Assembly: GCF_900105165.1 (NCBI RefSeq)
Contig: NZ_LT629740.1
Location: forward strand, 2,852,001 to 2,916,000
Source of the DNA: Mucilaginibacter mallensis
GTDB taxonomy: Bacteria > Bacteroidota > Bacteroidia > Sphingobacteriales > Sphingobacteriaceae
Reading direction: 5' to 3'
Length of the DNA stretch: 64,000 bases
Below the pieces are notes generated by a model. It did no database searches, was not told where the DNA came from, and was given only the letters and a program-made list of their open reading frames with translations. The number at the start of each line of letters is the position of its first letter. The stretch's first letter is position 1. The position numbers were made by a program, and so were the translations under genes. Positions 9,038 through 18,036 of this stretch are shown here, in pieces.

Positions 9038-10260
9038 GAGTGCTTCACGTAATAAGCAGTATGGATCCCAAAACCGGCGGCGTATGCGAAGCGGTAAGGA
9101 TATTTGCCAACGGGCTTGAGAATTTAGGTATTACCAACGAAGTAGCCAGTGTAGATGATGTACAATTTAATGTGGATGACAGGTATATAAGCCACCCCCT
9201 AGGCCCTGCAAAAAATACCTGGTATTACAGCAAAAAGCTTTTGCCCTGGCTTATAGATAATATCAGCCGTTTTGATGCGGTAATAGTTCATGGCCTTTGG
9301 CTATACCACGGATATGCAGTTTACCAGGCTTTCAAAAAATTAAAAAAGCAGAGTACACAGATAAAGTTCCCTAATTTATTTGTTATGCCGCACGGTATGC
9401 TCGATCCTTATTTTCAACGTGCAAAAGGCAGGAGATTAAAAGCGATAAGGAACGTACTATACTGGGCGTTGATTGAAAAAAATCTTATACACCAGGCAAA
9501 CGAAATACTATTTACCTGTGAAACAGAACTCATACTTGCCCGCGAGCCTTTCTGGCCATATAAACCCAAATTAGAAACTATTGTTGGCCTGGGGGTGATA
9601 GCTCCCCCAGCCTACAATACGAAAATGGCAGATGTTTTTAACACAACCATACCTGAACTAAGCAACAGCCCTTATTTTCTCTTTCTGAGCAGGATACATG
9701 AAAAAAAGGGAACAGATATGCTTATAGCTGCTTATGAAAGGTTAATTGAAGAATATGAAAGTAAAAAACCAAATCAGCAGGGAGTAAAAACTCTGCCAAA
9801 ACTAATTATAGCCGGCCCGGGCCTTGATAGCCCTTATGGTATAAGGATGCATCAAATGGTATCATCATCAAAAACCCTGAATAAAATGGTCTTTTTCCCC
9901 GGGATGCTTACCGGTGCTGCCAAATGGGGTGCATTTTATGGCTGCGAGGCATTTGTGCTTCCAAGCCATCAGGAAAATTTTGGAATTGCCGTTGTGGAGG
10001 CCTTAACATGCAACAAAGCAGTCTTAATATCAAACCAGGTTAACATCTGGCGCGAAATACATGACGGAGGCGCTGCTATAGTTGGAGATGACACTAACGA
10101 TGGCACTTACACCATGTTTTATAACTGGAGCCGATTATCATCGGAAGATAAAGAAAAAATGGGCGATAGTGCACGGCATTGCTATGAAAAGCATTTTAAA
10201 GTTAATGTCGTAGTCAATCGTTTTCACAAAATTTTGACCAACAAAACTAAAGCACAATAA
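9034..10260 (+). CDS. glycosyltransferase family 4
   Basis: A 408-residue GT4 enzyme. The N-terminal MRVLHVISSMDPKTGGVCEA is a typical acceptor-domain start with the Gly-Gly loop. The donor domain starts at YFLFLSRIHEKKGTDMLI, and FVLPSHQENFGIAVVEALTC contains the E-x(7)-E element. Its overlap of 4 bases with the GT9 stop indicates translational coupling, so the two transferases may act in sequence. Expected to be cytoplasmic or peripheral on the inner membrane. Sugar donor and acceptor are not known. Confidence 0.9.
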   Translation: MRVLHVISSMDPKTGGVCEAVRIFANGLENLGITNEVASVDDVQFNVDDRYISHPLGPAKNTWYYSKKLLPWLIDNISRFDAVIVHGLWLYHGYAVYQAFKKLKKQSTQIKFPNLFVMPHGMLDPYFQRAKGRRLKAIRNVLYWALIEKNLIHQANEILFTCETELILAREPFWPYKPKLETIVGLGVIAPPAYNTKMADVFNTTIPELSNSPYFLFLSRIHEKKGTDMLIAAYERLIEEYESKKPNQQGVKTLPKLIIAGPGLDSPYGIRMHQMVSSSKTLNKMVFFPGMLTGAAKWGAFYGCEAFVLPSHQENFGIAVVEALTCNKAVLISNQVNIWREIHDGGAAIVGDDTNDGTYTMFYNWSRLSSEDKEKMGDSARHCYEKHFKVNVVVNRFHKILTNKTKAQ

Positions 10261-10289
10261 GCGTTTGGTTTCTATAAATTATAATACTT

Positions 10290-10892
10290 ATGATGTTTTC
10301 GTACCATAATAAGGATAGCGCTGATGGCTATTTACGCCCGGTTTTTTCATCATCTAATAAATTAAGAAGATTAACATGGAACCTGGGCTGGCTTTTTTTA
10401 TGCAGATGGACACCCAGACCTATGCATAAATGGCGCGTGATGGTTATACGAGCCTTCGGCGGGAAAATTGGTGATAGAAATGTAATATATCCTGATTGCA
10501 CCATATGGGCTCCATGGCTATTAGAAACAGAGGATATTGTTACGATCGGCCCCGGAGTAGAGATTTATAATCCGGGTGGCATTTATATAGGGCATCATGC
10601 CGTGCTTTCGCAAAACTCTTATTTATGTGGCGCTACGCACGACTATAATTCGGCTGATTTTACCTACATCATGAAACGCATAGTTATATCCCCATATGTG
10701 TGGATCTGCTCAAAGGCAGTTGTATTACCCGGTGTTCGCTGTATGGAAGGCAGTGTTTTGGGCGCGGCATCAGTAACATCCCACGATCTGGAGCCGTGGA
10801 CGGTATATGGCGGGCACCCTGCCAAACCAATAAAAAAACGTACTAATTTTTTGAAAAGCCCTAACCCAATTAAAGATGAAGTTGCCATATGA
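10290..10892 (+). CDS. WcaF-like hexapeptide O-acetyltransferase
   Basis: A 200-residue left-handed beta-helix acyltransferase related to the colanic acid acetyltransferase WcaF. Two adjacent Met codons open it and either may be the start. The N-terminal part has WNLGWLFLCRWTPRPMHKWR, typical of this subfamily, followed by hexapeptide turns (IYPDCTIWAPWLL, VTIGPGVEIYNPGGIYIG). The catalytic His is probably that of ATHDYNSADF, and the tail GGHPAKPIKKR is a standard ending. It uses acetyl-CoA to acetylate a sugar hydroxyl. Its last 17 bases overlap the start of the GMC oxidoreductase in another frame, so the two are co-expressed. Confidence 0.88.
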   Translation: MMFSYHNKDSADGYLRPVFSSSNKLRRLTWNLGWLFLCRWTPRPMHKWRVMVIRAFGGKIGDRNVIYPDCTIWAPWLLETEDIVTIGPGVEIYNPGGIYIGHHAVLSQNSYLCGATHDYNSADFTYIMKRIVISPYVWICSKAVVLPGVRCMEGSVLGAASVTSHDLEPWTVYGGHPAKPIKKRTNFLKSPNPIKDEVAI

Positions 10893-12582
10893 TTACCCCG
10901 TAAGTTTTGATTTATGTGTGATAGGCAGCGGCCCTGCCGGAATTATTACAGCCCTTGAATATGCTAACTTAAACCCTTTAAAAAAGGTTTTACTGGTGGA
11001 GTATGGTATTGGTCGGCAAGCAGAAAATGCGTTGGACAATTCTATTCAAATAAACAATACGGTAAATCATCATCCGCCTTTTGAGTGTACGAATAAAGGG
11101 TTGGGTGGCACATCAGCAACTTGGGGAGGCCGCTGTGTAATGTATGATGATATAGATTTTATTGATCGCCCTATTTTAAATAATGGCTGTACCTGGGATA
11201 CCGATCTTTTCAAAGAAATCCAATCCTTTACCCCTATTGCCGCAAAATATTTTGAATGCGGCAAACCCCAATTCAATACAGCAGCAATATCGGGGCTATC
11301 AAAAAAGCCAATTGCCGAAGGCTTTAAACAAGGCATAGTAACTGATGATAAATTGGAGCGTTACAGTATGCCCACTCGCTTTGGCAAACGTTATGAAGCA
11401 GCTATTAAAACGCAAAAAAACTTAACGTTACTGGAAGGATACGAAGCAAGAGATTTTTCGGAGCCTGACGAGCATGGAAAAATCACATGCTTAACTATAA
11501 GAGAAGTAAGCACTAAAAGGCTGATCAGGCTTTCGGCCGGGGCATTTGTGCTTGCAGCCGGGGCCCAGGAAAGCACCCGCATACTGCTGCGTAATAGTTT
11601 AATATTTAAAAATTCAGGAACTCCTCCCCCTGCTTTAGGTAAATATTATCAAGGACATTTATCGGGTAAAATTGCAAGTGTAAAGTTTAACGGCGACCCT
11701 AACAAAACAAATTATTCATTCGAAAGAGACACCGATGGAACATATGTCAGGCGCCGGTTCCAATTTTCAAGTGATTTTTTAAAAGAGAATAATTTATTAA
11801 ATACAGCCATATGGCTCGATAATCCACTGTACTTTGATCCAATACACCGGAGCGGTGCCATGTCATTTATGTACCTGGCCATGATTACGCCGGTACTCGG
11901 TAAAAAATTAGCACCGCCTGCGATAGCGCATTCTATCACTAAAGGCAAAATTAATAAAGTAGGTGCGCACCTGGGTAATATTGTAAAAGGCCTGCCTGGT
12001 TCAGTGTTAAAACCTGCCGTTATATTTTATAAAAGATATTGCACTACACGCAAGCTGCCCGGAATATTCCTGTTCAGTCCTGAAAACATCTACGCATTAC
12101 ATTTTCATGCCGAACAAATACCTTTTGAAGGAAATTGCATGAAACTGGATAAGGACGGGGAAACTTTAATTATTGATTATTCTCTTACAGATGAAGACAT
12201 ATCATCGGTCATCAAATTACATGACGTGCTGGATAAATGGCTCAGGGATTGCGATTGCGGAGAGCTGAAATACTGGTTTAACGAAAATGAATTAGCATCG
12301 GCCATAAAAAATATGTCAAAAGATGGCCTGCATCAATCAGGAACCACCCGAATAGCTGATACCCCCGACCGCGGTGTAGTTGACAAAAATCTTAAAGTTT
12401 GGGGAACTGACAACATTTATGTTTGCAGCAGCTCAGTATTCCCCACATCAGGCCAGGCTAACCCAACGTTTTTGTTAGGAACATTTGCTGCGAGACTTGC
12501 ACAGCATTTAACCCTAATGCTGGTTAATAAAAATACATGCATAACTGAAAAAAGCCATCAAGTTGCTGCTTTAACGCTATAA
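10876..12582 (+). CDS. GMC-family FAD-dependent oxidoreductase
   Basis: A 568-residue flavoprotein. The dinucleotide-binding motif DLCVIGSGPAGIITAL lies near residues 12-27, followed by GLGGTSATWGG, which in GMC enzymes contacts FAD. The C-terminal domain holds HQSGTTRIAD, RGVVDKNLKVWG and SVFPTSGQANPTF, which supply the His/Asn catalytic pair. The family oxidises alcohols or sugar hydroxyls. Within a polysaccharide operon it may oxidise a sugar or polyprenyl-linked intermediate, which is inference. No signal peptide or Tat motif is seen. It overlaps the acetyltransferase gene by 17 bases and ends 2 bases before a GT2 gene. Confidence 0.88.
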   Translation: MKLPYDYPVSFDLCVIGSGPAGIITALEYANLNPLKKVLLVEYGIGRQAENALDNSIQINNTVNHHPPFECTNKGLGGTSATWGGRCVMYDDIDFIDRPILNNGCTWDTDLFKEIQSFTPIAAKYFECGKPQFNTAAISGLSKKPIAEGFKQGIVTDDKLERYSMPTRFGKRYEAAIKTQKNLTLLEGYEARDFSEPDEHGKITCLTIREVSTKRLIRLSAGAFVLAAGAQESTRILLRNSLIFKNSGTPPPALGKYYQGHLSGKIASVKFNGDPNKTNYSFERDTDGTYVRRRFQFSSDFLKENNLLNTAIWLDNPLYFDPIHRSGAMSFMYLAMITPVLGKKLAPPAIAHSITKGKINKVGAHLGNIVKGLPGSVLKPAVIFYKRYCTTRKLPGIFLFSPENIYALHFHAEQIPFEGNCMKLDKDGETLIIDYSLTDEDISSVIKLHDVLDKWLRDCDCGELKYWFNENELASAIKNMSKDGLHQSGTTRIADTPDRGVVDKNLKVWGTDNIYVCSSSVFPTSGQANPTFLLGTFAARLAQHLTLMLVNKNTCITEKSHQVAALTL

Positions 12583-12584
12583 AA

Positions 12585-13463
12585 ATGATATCTGTAATTA
12601 TACTAACAAAAAACGAAGAGGCTGACTTACCGGTATGCCTAGAATCATTAGAGTGGACCGATGACGTACATGTGCTGGATTCGCTTAGCACTGATAAAAC
12701 ATGTGAAATAGCATTGCAATATGGGGCGAATGTATTAGTTAATCCTTTTCAAAGTTTTGGTAAACAAAGAAATTTTGCACTAAAAAATATTGATGTAAAA
12801 TATGACTGGGTGCTTTTTTTAGATGCAGATGAAGTTGCCTCACCTGAATTTGTTAACGAAATACAATCAGCTACTGATAACGCTGATGACGATGTGGCTG
12901 GCTTTTATTGCTGCTGGAAAATGATGCTTGAAGGCAGGTGGCTTAAAAGATGTGATAATTTCCCTAAATGGCAATTAAGGCTATTACGTAAAAATAGGGT
13001 AACCTATACCGATTTTGGTCATGGACAAAAAGAAGATAAAGTACTTGGTAATGTATTATATATTAAAGAACCTTACATCCATTTCGGTTTTTCTAAAGGT
13101 TGGTCACACTGGATAGAGAGGCATAACAGGTATTCAACCCTGGAAGCAATTGCCCGGCTTGATAAATGCCCTCCTCTCAAAAATATTTTCAGCAAACATG
13201 GAAGTATTCGTAACCCGGCGTTAAAATCATGGCTTATTAAAGTTCCGGGATGGCCGTTATTGAGGTTTATACACACCTATATCTTCAAACTGGGTTTTAT
13301 TGAAGGCTCGCCGGGGCTTACGTACTCTATTAATCTCTCATTTTATGAGCATATGATCGTGATTAAAAGAAGAGAGATCTTATCGGGGCGAAAATCCAAC
13401 TACAACAACGTAAATCAGGAAGTAATGATAAACGATAATGTTCAGGTAGGAGTAAATTCTTAA
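12585..13463 (+). CDS. glycosyltransferase family 2 (WaaE/KdtX-like)
   Basis: A 292-residue GT-A glycosyltransferase. It opens with ISVIILTKNEEADLPVCLES, and WVLFLDADEVASPEFVNEI carries the D-x-D element for metal and nucleotide-sugar binding. The LDSLSTDKTCEIA stretch and the FGKQRNFAL motif place it with WaaE/KdtX-type beta-1,4-glucosyltransferases of LPS core assembly, and VTYTDFGHGQKEDK sits where those proteins have their acceptor-side motif. A C-terminal aromatic/hydrophobic segment may associate with the membrane. It starts 2 bases after the GMC stop. A 158-base non-coding gap follows, the first real break in the operon. Confidence 0.88.
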   Translation: MISVIILTKNEEADLPVCLESLEWTDDVHVLDSLSTDKTCEIALQYGANVLVNPFQSFGKQRNFALKNIDVKYDWVLFLDADEVASPEFVNEIQSATDNADDDVAGFYCCWKMMLEGRWLKRCDNFPKWQLRLLRKNRVTYTDFGHGQKEDKVLGNVLYIKEPYIHFGFSKGWSHWIERHNRYSTLEAIARLDKCPPLKNIFSKHGSIRNPALKSWLIKVPGWPLLRFIHTYIFKLGFIEGSPGLTYSINLSFYEHMIVIKRREILSGRKSNYNNVNQEVMINDNVQVGVNS

Positions 13464-13621
13464 ACCAGGGTACTTATTTTTTTCTTTCTGATGTTCAGAA
13501 TAAGCAATACTCATCCTACCCATTAAGCAATGGGCTATGTAAGTTTTATACGTTGAATTATTAAAAGGGTTACATCACAAAAATTTGCCATTAATATTAG
13601 TCACACCTAAACATTCAAAAC

Positions 13622-14503
13622 ATGGAAACAGTATTGGAAAATATAATCGGGCCCTATATTAAGGCTGGCGAAAATTTCACATTTAATGGAACATATTTTG
13701 AGTTCCCGATCGATAAACCATCTGAAGCAATAAAATCGAATGCCTATTATTTCAATAATCCTGAATGGGCCGAAGAATATCTTATTTATTGCCACAGGAG
13801 CCCATCATTTAAAAGCAGGTGGGCTAAAGCTATCGGTAACTGGGACAATAAGATTGTTGTTGATATAGGATGCGGACCGGGAAATATTTACGCGACATTA
13901 AGCGGTAAACCCAAACTTTTGCTCGGCATTGATGTAGCACCAAAATCACTGGAATTTGCAAAAGATCTTGGATATACCAGTGTATTGGCTGATGCTACCA
14001 ATTTACCCTTTATATCCGGGTTTGCTGATATAGTTGTACTGAATGCCGCCCTTCATCATTGTGAAGACATGGAACTTGTATTAAAGGAAGCCGCCCGTTT
14101 ATTAAAACCCGGAGGTATATTGGTTACTGATCATGACCCTCAATTAAGTGCCTGGGACTATAAAGGTGCTGCAAAATTGTTGTGGAATAGCCGAAAATTA
14201 ATTTACAGGTTAACCGGCCGCGGCTTTCATAAAACTACAAGTCAGCAATATTGGGGGCTGGCATGCGAAATACACCACAAACCCGGGCATGGTGTATCAA
14301 ATACTTTTTTTAAAGAAACACTTGAGCCATTGGGTTTCAAAGTTAATGTATATCCTCATAATCATGAGCTTGGCGAAGAAGTACTGGAAGGCAAAAAAGG
14401 CAAACCCGAGTTTAAATATCAATTAGGCAATTTGCTATCAGGCAGAAACCCTTTTGCTGATGCAAGCGCGTTATCATTGATGTGCCTTGCACAAAAGTTA
14501 TAA
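13622..14503 (+). CDS. class I SAM-dependent methyltransferase
   Basis: A 293-residue methyltransferase. Motif I is VVDIGCGPGNIYATL (about residues 80-94), followed by GIDVAPKSLEFAK (motif II), an ADATNLPF acidic loop and VVLNAALHHCEDME (motif IV). LKPGGILVTDHDP completes the fold. It resembles family-11-type sugar or lipid methyltransferases. The N-terminal 60 residues are not part of the core fold and may bind the acceptor. In this setting it may O-methylate a glycan residue; no sequence feature fixes the substrate. It follows a 158-base gap and may have its own promoter. Confidence 0.85.
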   Translation: METVLENIIGPYIKAGENFTFNGTYFEFPIDKPSEAIKSNAYYFNNPEWAEEYLIYCHRSPSFKSRWAKAIGNWDNKIVVDIGCGPGNIYATLSGKPKLLLGIDVAPKSLEFAKDLGYTSVLADATNLPFISGFADIVVLNAALHHCEDMELVLKEAARLLKPGGILVTDHDPQLSAWDYKGAAKLLWNSRKLIYRLTGRGFHKTTSQQYWGLACEIHHKPGHGVSNTFFKETLEPLGFKVNVYPHNHELGEEVLEGKKGKPEFKYQLGNLLSGRNPFADASALSLMCLAQKL

Positions 14504-14586
14504 AACCCAGACCCCACAAATAAATGGACTATAATCAATTTTTCCGTCCATATTATCTTCAATTATAGCTCTAATAGAAATAAAAC

Positions 14587-15882
14587 ATGTCTGATCAAAA
14601 AACAAAAAGTGTGCTTGTCATAGGCATTAATTTTTCACCTGAATTAACCGGAATAGGTAAATATACCGGTGAAATGGTAGACTGGTTAACCGAAAACAAT
14701 TTTAGTTGTAATATAGTTACAGCGTTTCCGTATTATCCTTATTGGAAAACCCTTAAACCTTACAAAAATCGATTCTACACCAGGGAAACATTAAAAAATG
14801 GCCGATTAAATATTTATCGTTGCCCAATGTATGTGCCTAAGAACCCTAGTGGACTAAAAAGACTAATACATGAAGCCACCTTTTTCCTTTCGGCATTTGT
14901 GATGATTACATATTTGCTGTTTAAATCCAAAAAAGACTATATATTTTGTATTTCCCCGCCTTTTCACCTCGGCTTTCTAGGTTTGTACTACCGTTTTTTT
15001 AAAGGTGGAGAAATCATTTATCATATCCAGGACCTGCAAATTGAAGCCGCAAGGGACTTGCAGCTCATCAAATCGGATACTGTATTTGACACCCTGTTCG
15101 CGATGGAAGCCTACATCATGAAAAGGGTTAATCATATCAGTACCATATCTGGCGGTATGCTCAAAAAGATAGCTAAAAAGACGGATAAGAATATTTTGTT
15201 TTTTCCTAATTGGGTGGATACAAATGCTTATTGCCCGCTTTACGACAGGACTGAGTTAAAAATCCTTTGGGGATTTCATGAAAATGATAAGATAGTGCTG
15301 TACTCCGGCAGCATCGGCGAAAAACAAGGCTTGGAAAGCATACTTACCGTGGCGCAAAACCTAACTGCATCAAGCCCTTTTATTAAATTTGTGATTTGCG
15401 GAACGGGCCCTTACAAAGAAAAGCTCATATCAAGGGTAAAGGAACAAAAACTTAATAACGTACATTTTTTTCCTCTGCAGGAACCTCATCAATTCAATAA
15501 CTTCCTTAACATGGCCGATGTGCATCTTGTGCTTCAGAAAAAGAGCGCAAGTGACCTGGTAATGCCCTCTAAACTTACAACCATACTTGCGGTTGGTGGA
15601 TTGGCTTTGATAACAGCTGAGCCTGGCACCAGTCTTTTTGAAACAGTGAATGACAATCATATGGGTGTCGTTATACCATCGGAAGATTTAACATTGCTGG
15701 AAGACGCTATTATTACATGCTGCAACCGTGATAATTCCCTAGTTAAACTTAACGGCCGGAGCTATGCAGAAAATCATCTGAATAAAAACAATATCCTAAC
15801 CAGGATATTCAACAAATTGGAAAACAAAAGTGTCGCCATACATGAGAAGAACGCGGCCTTTGAATTTGTTGAACTCAAATAA
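14587..15882 (+). CDS. WcaI-like glycosyltransferase family 4
   Basis: A 431-residue GT4 enzyme of the colanic-acid WcaI type. The N-terminus VLVIGINFSPELTGIGKYTG is characteristic of that subfamily, together with the FPYYPYWK and IYRCPMYVPKNPSGLKRL stretches. A hydrophobic helix at about residues 97-117 may anchor it to the membrane. The donor domain begins IVLYSGSIGEKQGLESIL, with KLTTILAVGGLALITAEPGT near the catalytic loop. In Escherichia coli, WcaI is assigned to colanic acid repeat-unit assembly, but here only the family is certain. It is the last recognisable transferase before a 550-base, mostly empty stretch. Confidence 0.88.
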   Translation: MSDQKTKSVLVIGINFSPELTGIGKYTGEMVDWLTENNFSCNIVTAFPYYPYWKTLKPYKNRFYTRETLKNGRLNIYRCPMYVPKNPSGLKRLIHEATFFLSAFVMITYLLFKSKKDYIFCISPPFHLGFLGLYYRFFKGGEIIYHIQDLQIEAARDLQLIKSDTVFDTLFAMEAYIMKRVNHISTISGGMLKKIAKKTDKNILFFPNWVDTNAYCPLYDRTELKILWGFHENDKIVLYSGSIGEKQGLESILTVAQNLTASSPFIKFVICGTGPYKEKLISRVKEQKLNNVHFFPLQEPHQFNNFLNMADVHLVLQKKSASDLVMPSKLTTILAVGGLALITAEPGTSLFETVNDNHMGVVIPSEDLTLLEDAIITCCNRDNSLVKLNGRSYAENHLNKNNILTRIFNKLENKSVAIHEKNAAFEFVELK

Positions 15883-16026
15883 TAGCCTCAAAACTGAAAG
15901 ATTAGCAATATTATAGTTAAAAGACAAAATTTCACAATAATTAAAACCATTAGCAAAACTCTACGTATAACATGAGAAAAAACATTGAAAGCATCTCTAC
16001 AATCTTGCTTAACCCACGACGCCGTA

Positions 16027-16242
16027 ATGGTCATGTTATATCAAAAAATTTATGTTACGGATACAGAACGAAATCTAACGTTCTTCGGTTCGGTTAAATC
16101 CATGGATGAAAATCATGGAATGATCACGATATGTTTGTTGGATGTAGCGGTCTACGAATATTCTTCCTCAAATTACCTTTACCACGAAGCCGAAGTATCT
16201 TTTTCGAGACCCAAAAGCTTACTCTTTGTAGAAGAAGCATAG
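16027..16242 (+). CDS. small hypothetical protein
   Basis: A possible 71-residue protein (MVMLYQKIYVTD onward) in the 553-base gap between the WcaI-like gene and gmd. The frame is open upstream to a TTG at 15985, but the ATG at 16027 (or 16033) is a more likely start. I recognise no family. The composition is ordinary, with an EYSSSNYLYHEAEVSFSRP stretch that could form beta strands, and there is no signal peptide or long hydrophobic helix. It may be a real small gene or a remnant. The rest of the gap (15883-16026 and 16243-16435) shows nothing I can assign. Confidence 0.3.
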   Translation: MVMLYQKIYVTDTERNLTFFGSVKSMDENHGMITICLLDVAVYEYSSSNYLYHEAEVSFSRPKSLLFVEEA

Positions 16243-16435
16243 GTCTTTCTTTTAAAACACCTTACAAAATCGCTGTTACCATAGCCATAACTAATACAGT
16301 TATTGGAAGTGTATTGCCTTACGCATCAATAAATTTTCTTTTATTTTCCTTCAAATACTGCGGGCCATCATGAGTCTGCTTTACAGTATCCGGTTGGGTT
16401 ACTGTTATAATTCCTAAAACTAAAACACATACATT

Positions 16436-17551
16436 ATGAAAAAGAAAGCCTTAATCACCGGCATTACCGGTCAGGACGGAGCCTATCTTGCTGAACTCCT
16501 ATTATCAAAAAACTATGAAGTTCATGGCGTAAAACGCAGAAGCTCTCTTTTTAATACGGAGCGTATTGATCATTTGTATCAGGATCCGCATGACGAGAAC
16601 CGAAGCTTTATAATGCATTACGGCGACCTCTCCGACTCCACCAATCTAATACGCATCATTCAACAAGTGCAGCCTGATGAAATTTATAACCTTGGCGCAA
16701 TGTCACATGTAAAAGTAAGTTTTGATACACCGGAGTATACAGCCAACGCCGATGGCATAGGCACACTCAGGCTGCTGGAAGCTATAAGGATATTGGGGCT
16801 TACAAAAAAAACCAAAATATACCAGGCTTCAACCTCAGAACTTTACGGACTCGTACAAGCTGTTCCGCAATCAGAAACCACGCCATTTTACCCTCGGTCG
16901 CCATATGCTGTAGCAAAACTGTATGCCTATTGGATAACTGTAAATTACAGGGAAGCATATGATATTTTTGCCTGTAACGGCATTCTTTTCAATCATGAAA
17001 GCCCCCTGCGCGGTGAGACTTTTGTAACGCGTAAAATAACCAGGGCTGCTGTAAAGATTGCAATGGGGCTGCAGGATAAGTTGTACCTCGGTAACCTGGA
17101 CTCCCGGCGTGACTGGGGACACGCTAAAGATTACGTAGAGGCTATGTGGCTGATTTTGCAGCAAGAGAAACCTGAAGATTATGTAATAGCGACAGGTATA
17201 ACAACAGCAGTACGTGACTTTGTAAAAATGGCATTCGGAGAGTTAGGTATTGAAATAACTTTTGAAGGATACGGAGTTTCCGAAAAAGGTTATGTAACAT
17301 CCTGCCGGAACATGGACTATCTTGTTGAAATAGGAAAAGAAGTAATTGCAGTTGATCCGGCCTATTTCCGGCCTACCGAAGTTGACCTGCTAATAGGCGA
17401 TCCTACCAAAGCCATTGAAAAACTTGGATGGCAGATCAAGTATGATTTAAAAATGCTGATCAATGATATGGTGACATCAGATGTTAACGCGTTCAGCAAA
17501 GACAAAATGCTGAAAGATTTGGGTTATGAAATTAAAAATCAATTTGAATAG
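16436..17551 (+). CDS. gmd: GDP-mannose 4,6-dehydratase
   Basis: A 371-residue extended SDR that converts GDP-D-mannose to GDP-4-keto-6-deoxy-D-mannose, the precursor of GDP-L-fucose, GDP-D-rhamnose, GDP-perosamine and related sugars. Signatures are [19 protein letters not shown] at the N-terminus, GVKRRSS for NADP binding, [19 protein letters not shown], the STSELYG catalytic Ser/Glu, [12 protein letters not shown] with the Tyr-x-x-x-Lys pair, and [16 protein letters not shown]. Length fits the family. No GDP-fucose synthase, perosamine aminotransferase or obvious GDP-rhamnose reductase lies next to it; the only candidate partner in the window is the SDR at 246. A response regulator gene follows after 35 bases. 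Confidence 0.95.
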   Translation: MKKKALITGITGQDGAYLAELLLSKNYEVHGVKRRSSLFNTERIDHLYQDPHDENRSFIMHYGDLSDSTNLIRIIQQVQPDEIYNLGAMSHVKVSFDTPEYTANADGIGTLRLLEAIRILGLTKKTKIYQASTSELYGLVQAVPQSETTPFYPRSPYAVAKLYAYWITVNYREAYDIFACNGILFNHESPLRGETFVTRKITRAAVKIAMGLQDKLYLGNLDSRRDWGHAKDYVEAMWLILQQEKPEDYVIATGITTAVRDFVKMAFGELGIEITFEGYGVSEKGYVTSCRNMDYLVEIGKEVIAVDPAYFRPTEVDLLIGDPTKAIEKLGWQIKYDLKMLINDMVTSDVNAFSKDKMLKDLGYEIKNQFE

Positions 17552-17586
17552 CTTATAAGTATTCATCTGCCATTAAATAAAACCAT

Positions 17587-18015
17587 ATGAACTTATTTAT
17601 TATCGACGATGACCCGTTTCAACATTTTATCATGGAAAAAATGTTGACCCCGCATTTAACAAATCCTGTTGATCAGGTGACCCACAGTGACAATGCTGAT
17701 GAAATTTTAAAGTTTATAGAAGTAAACAGGAGTAATGCCGACCGCCTTCCTGATATTATATTCTTAGATTTAAATATGCCGATCATGAACGGGTGGGATT
17801 TCTTAGAGCGGTATAAAAGAATACAGCAAAAGATCACTAAATTGATCCCAATCTATATTATATCTTCATCAATTGACTCACGCGACATTTCACGCTTAAA
17901 GAAATATACATCCGTAAAAGATTACGTTTTGAAGCCCGTTACAAGACCGGCTTTAGAAAAAATATTTGATACCGGCGCGGCGAATGCAATTCAGGCGGAT
18001 TTAAATGATCAATAA
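17587..18015 (+). CDS. single-domain response regulator (CheY-like)
   Basis: A 142-residue stand-alone receiver domain. The acidic pocket is in FIIDDDPFQH (residues 4-13), the phosphoacceptor is D61 in IIFLDLNMPIMNGW, the switch Ser/Thr is in YIISSSIDS, and the conserved Lys is in YVLKPV. No output domain is attached, so it should signal by protein contact. It sits inside the polysaccharide operon between gmd (35 bases upstream) and hldC (21 bases downstream), which suggests control of glycan synthesis by phosphorylation. It is clearly paralogous to the degenerate receiver protein at 20847, sharing the LPDIIF and MNGW segments. Confidence 0.92.
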   Translation: MNLFIIDDDPFQHFIMEKMLTPHLTNPVDQVTHSDNADEILKFIEVNRSNADRLPDIIFLDLNMPIMNGWDFLERYKRIQQKITKLIPIYIISSSIDSRDISRLKKYTSVKDYVLKPVTRPALEKIFDTGAANAIQADLNDQ

Positions 18016-18036
18016 TACAATTACCCATTACTACTT

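Noticed and set aside
16131..16373. 80-codon + frame overlapping the small protein at 16027
   Set aside because: Composition is not protein-like and it overlaps the better frame; left out.
16255..16430. Possible - strand small coding remnant reading DGPQYLKENKRKFIDA
   Set aside because: An internal stop follows directly and no start codon with context was found. The gap lies between two + strand genes.
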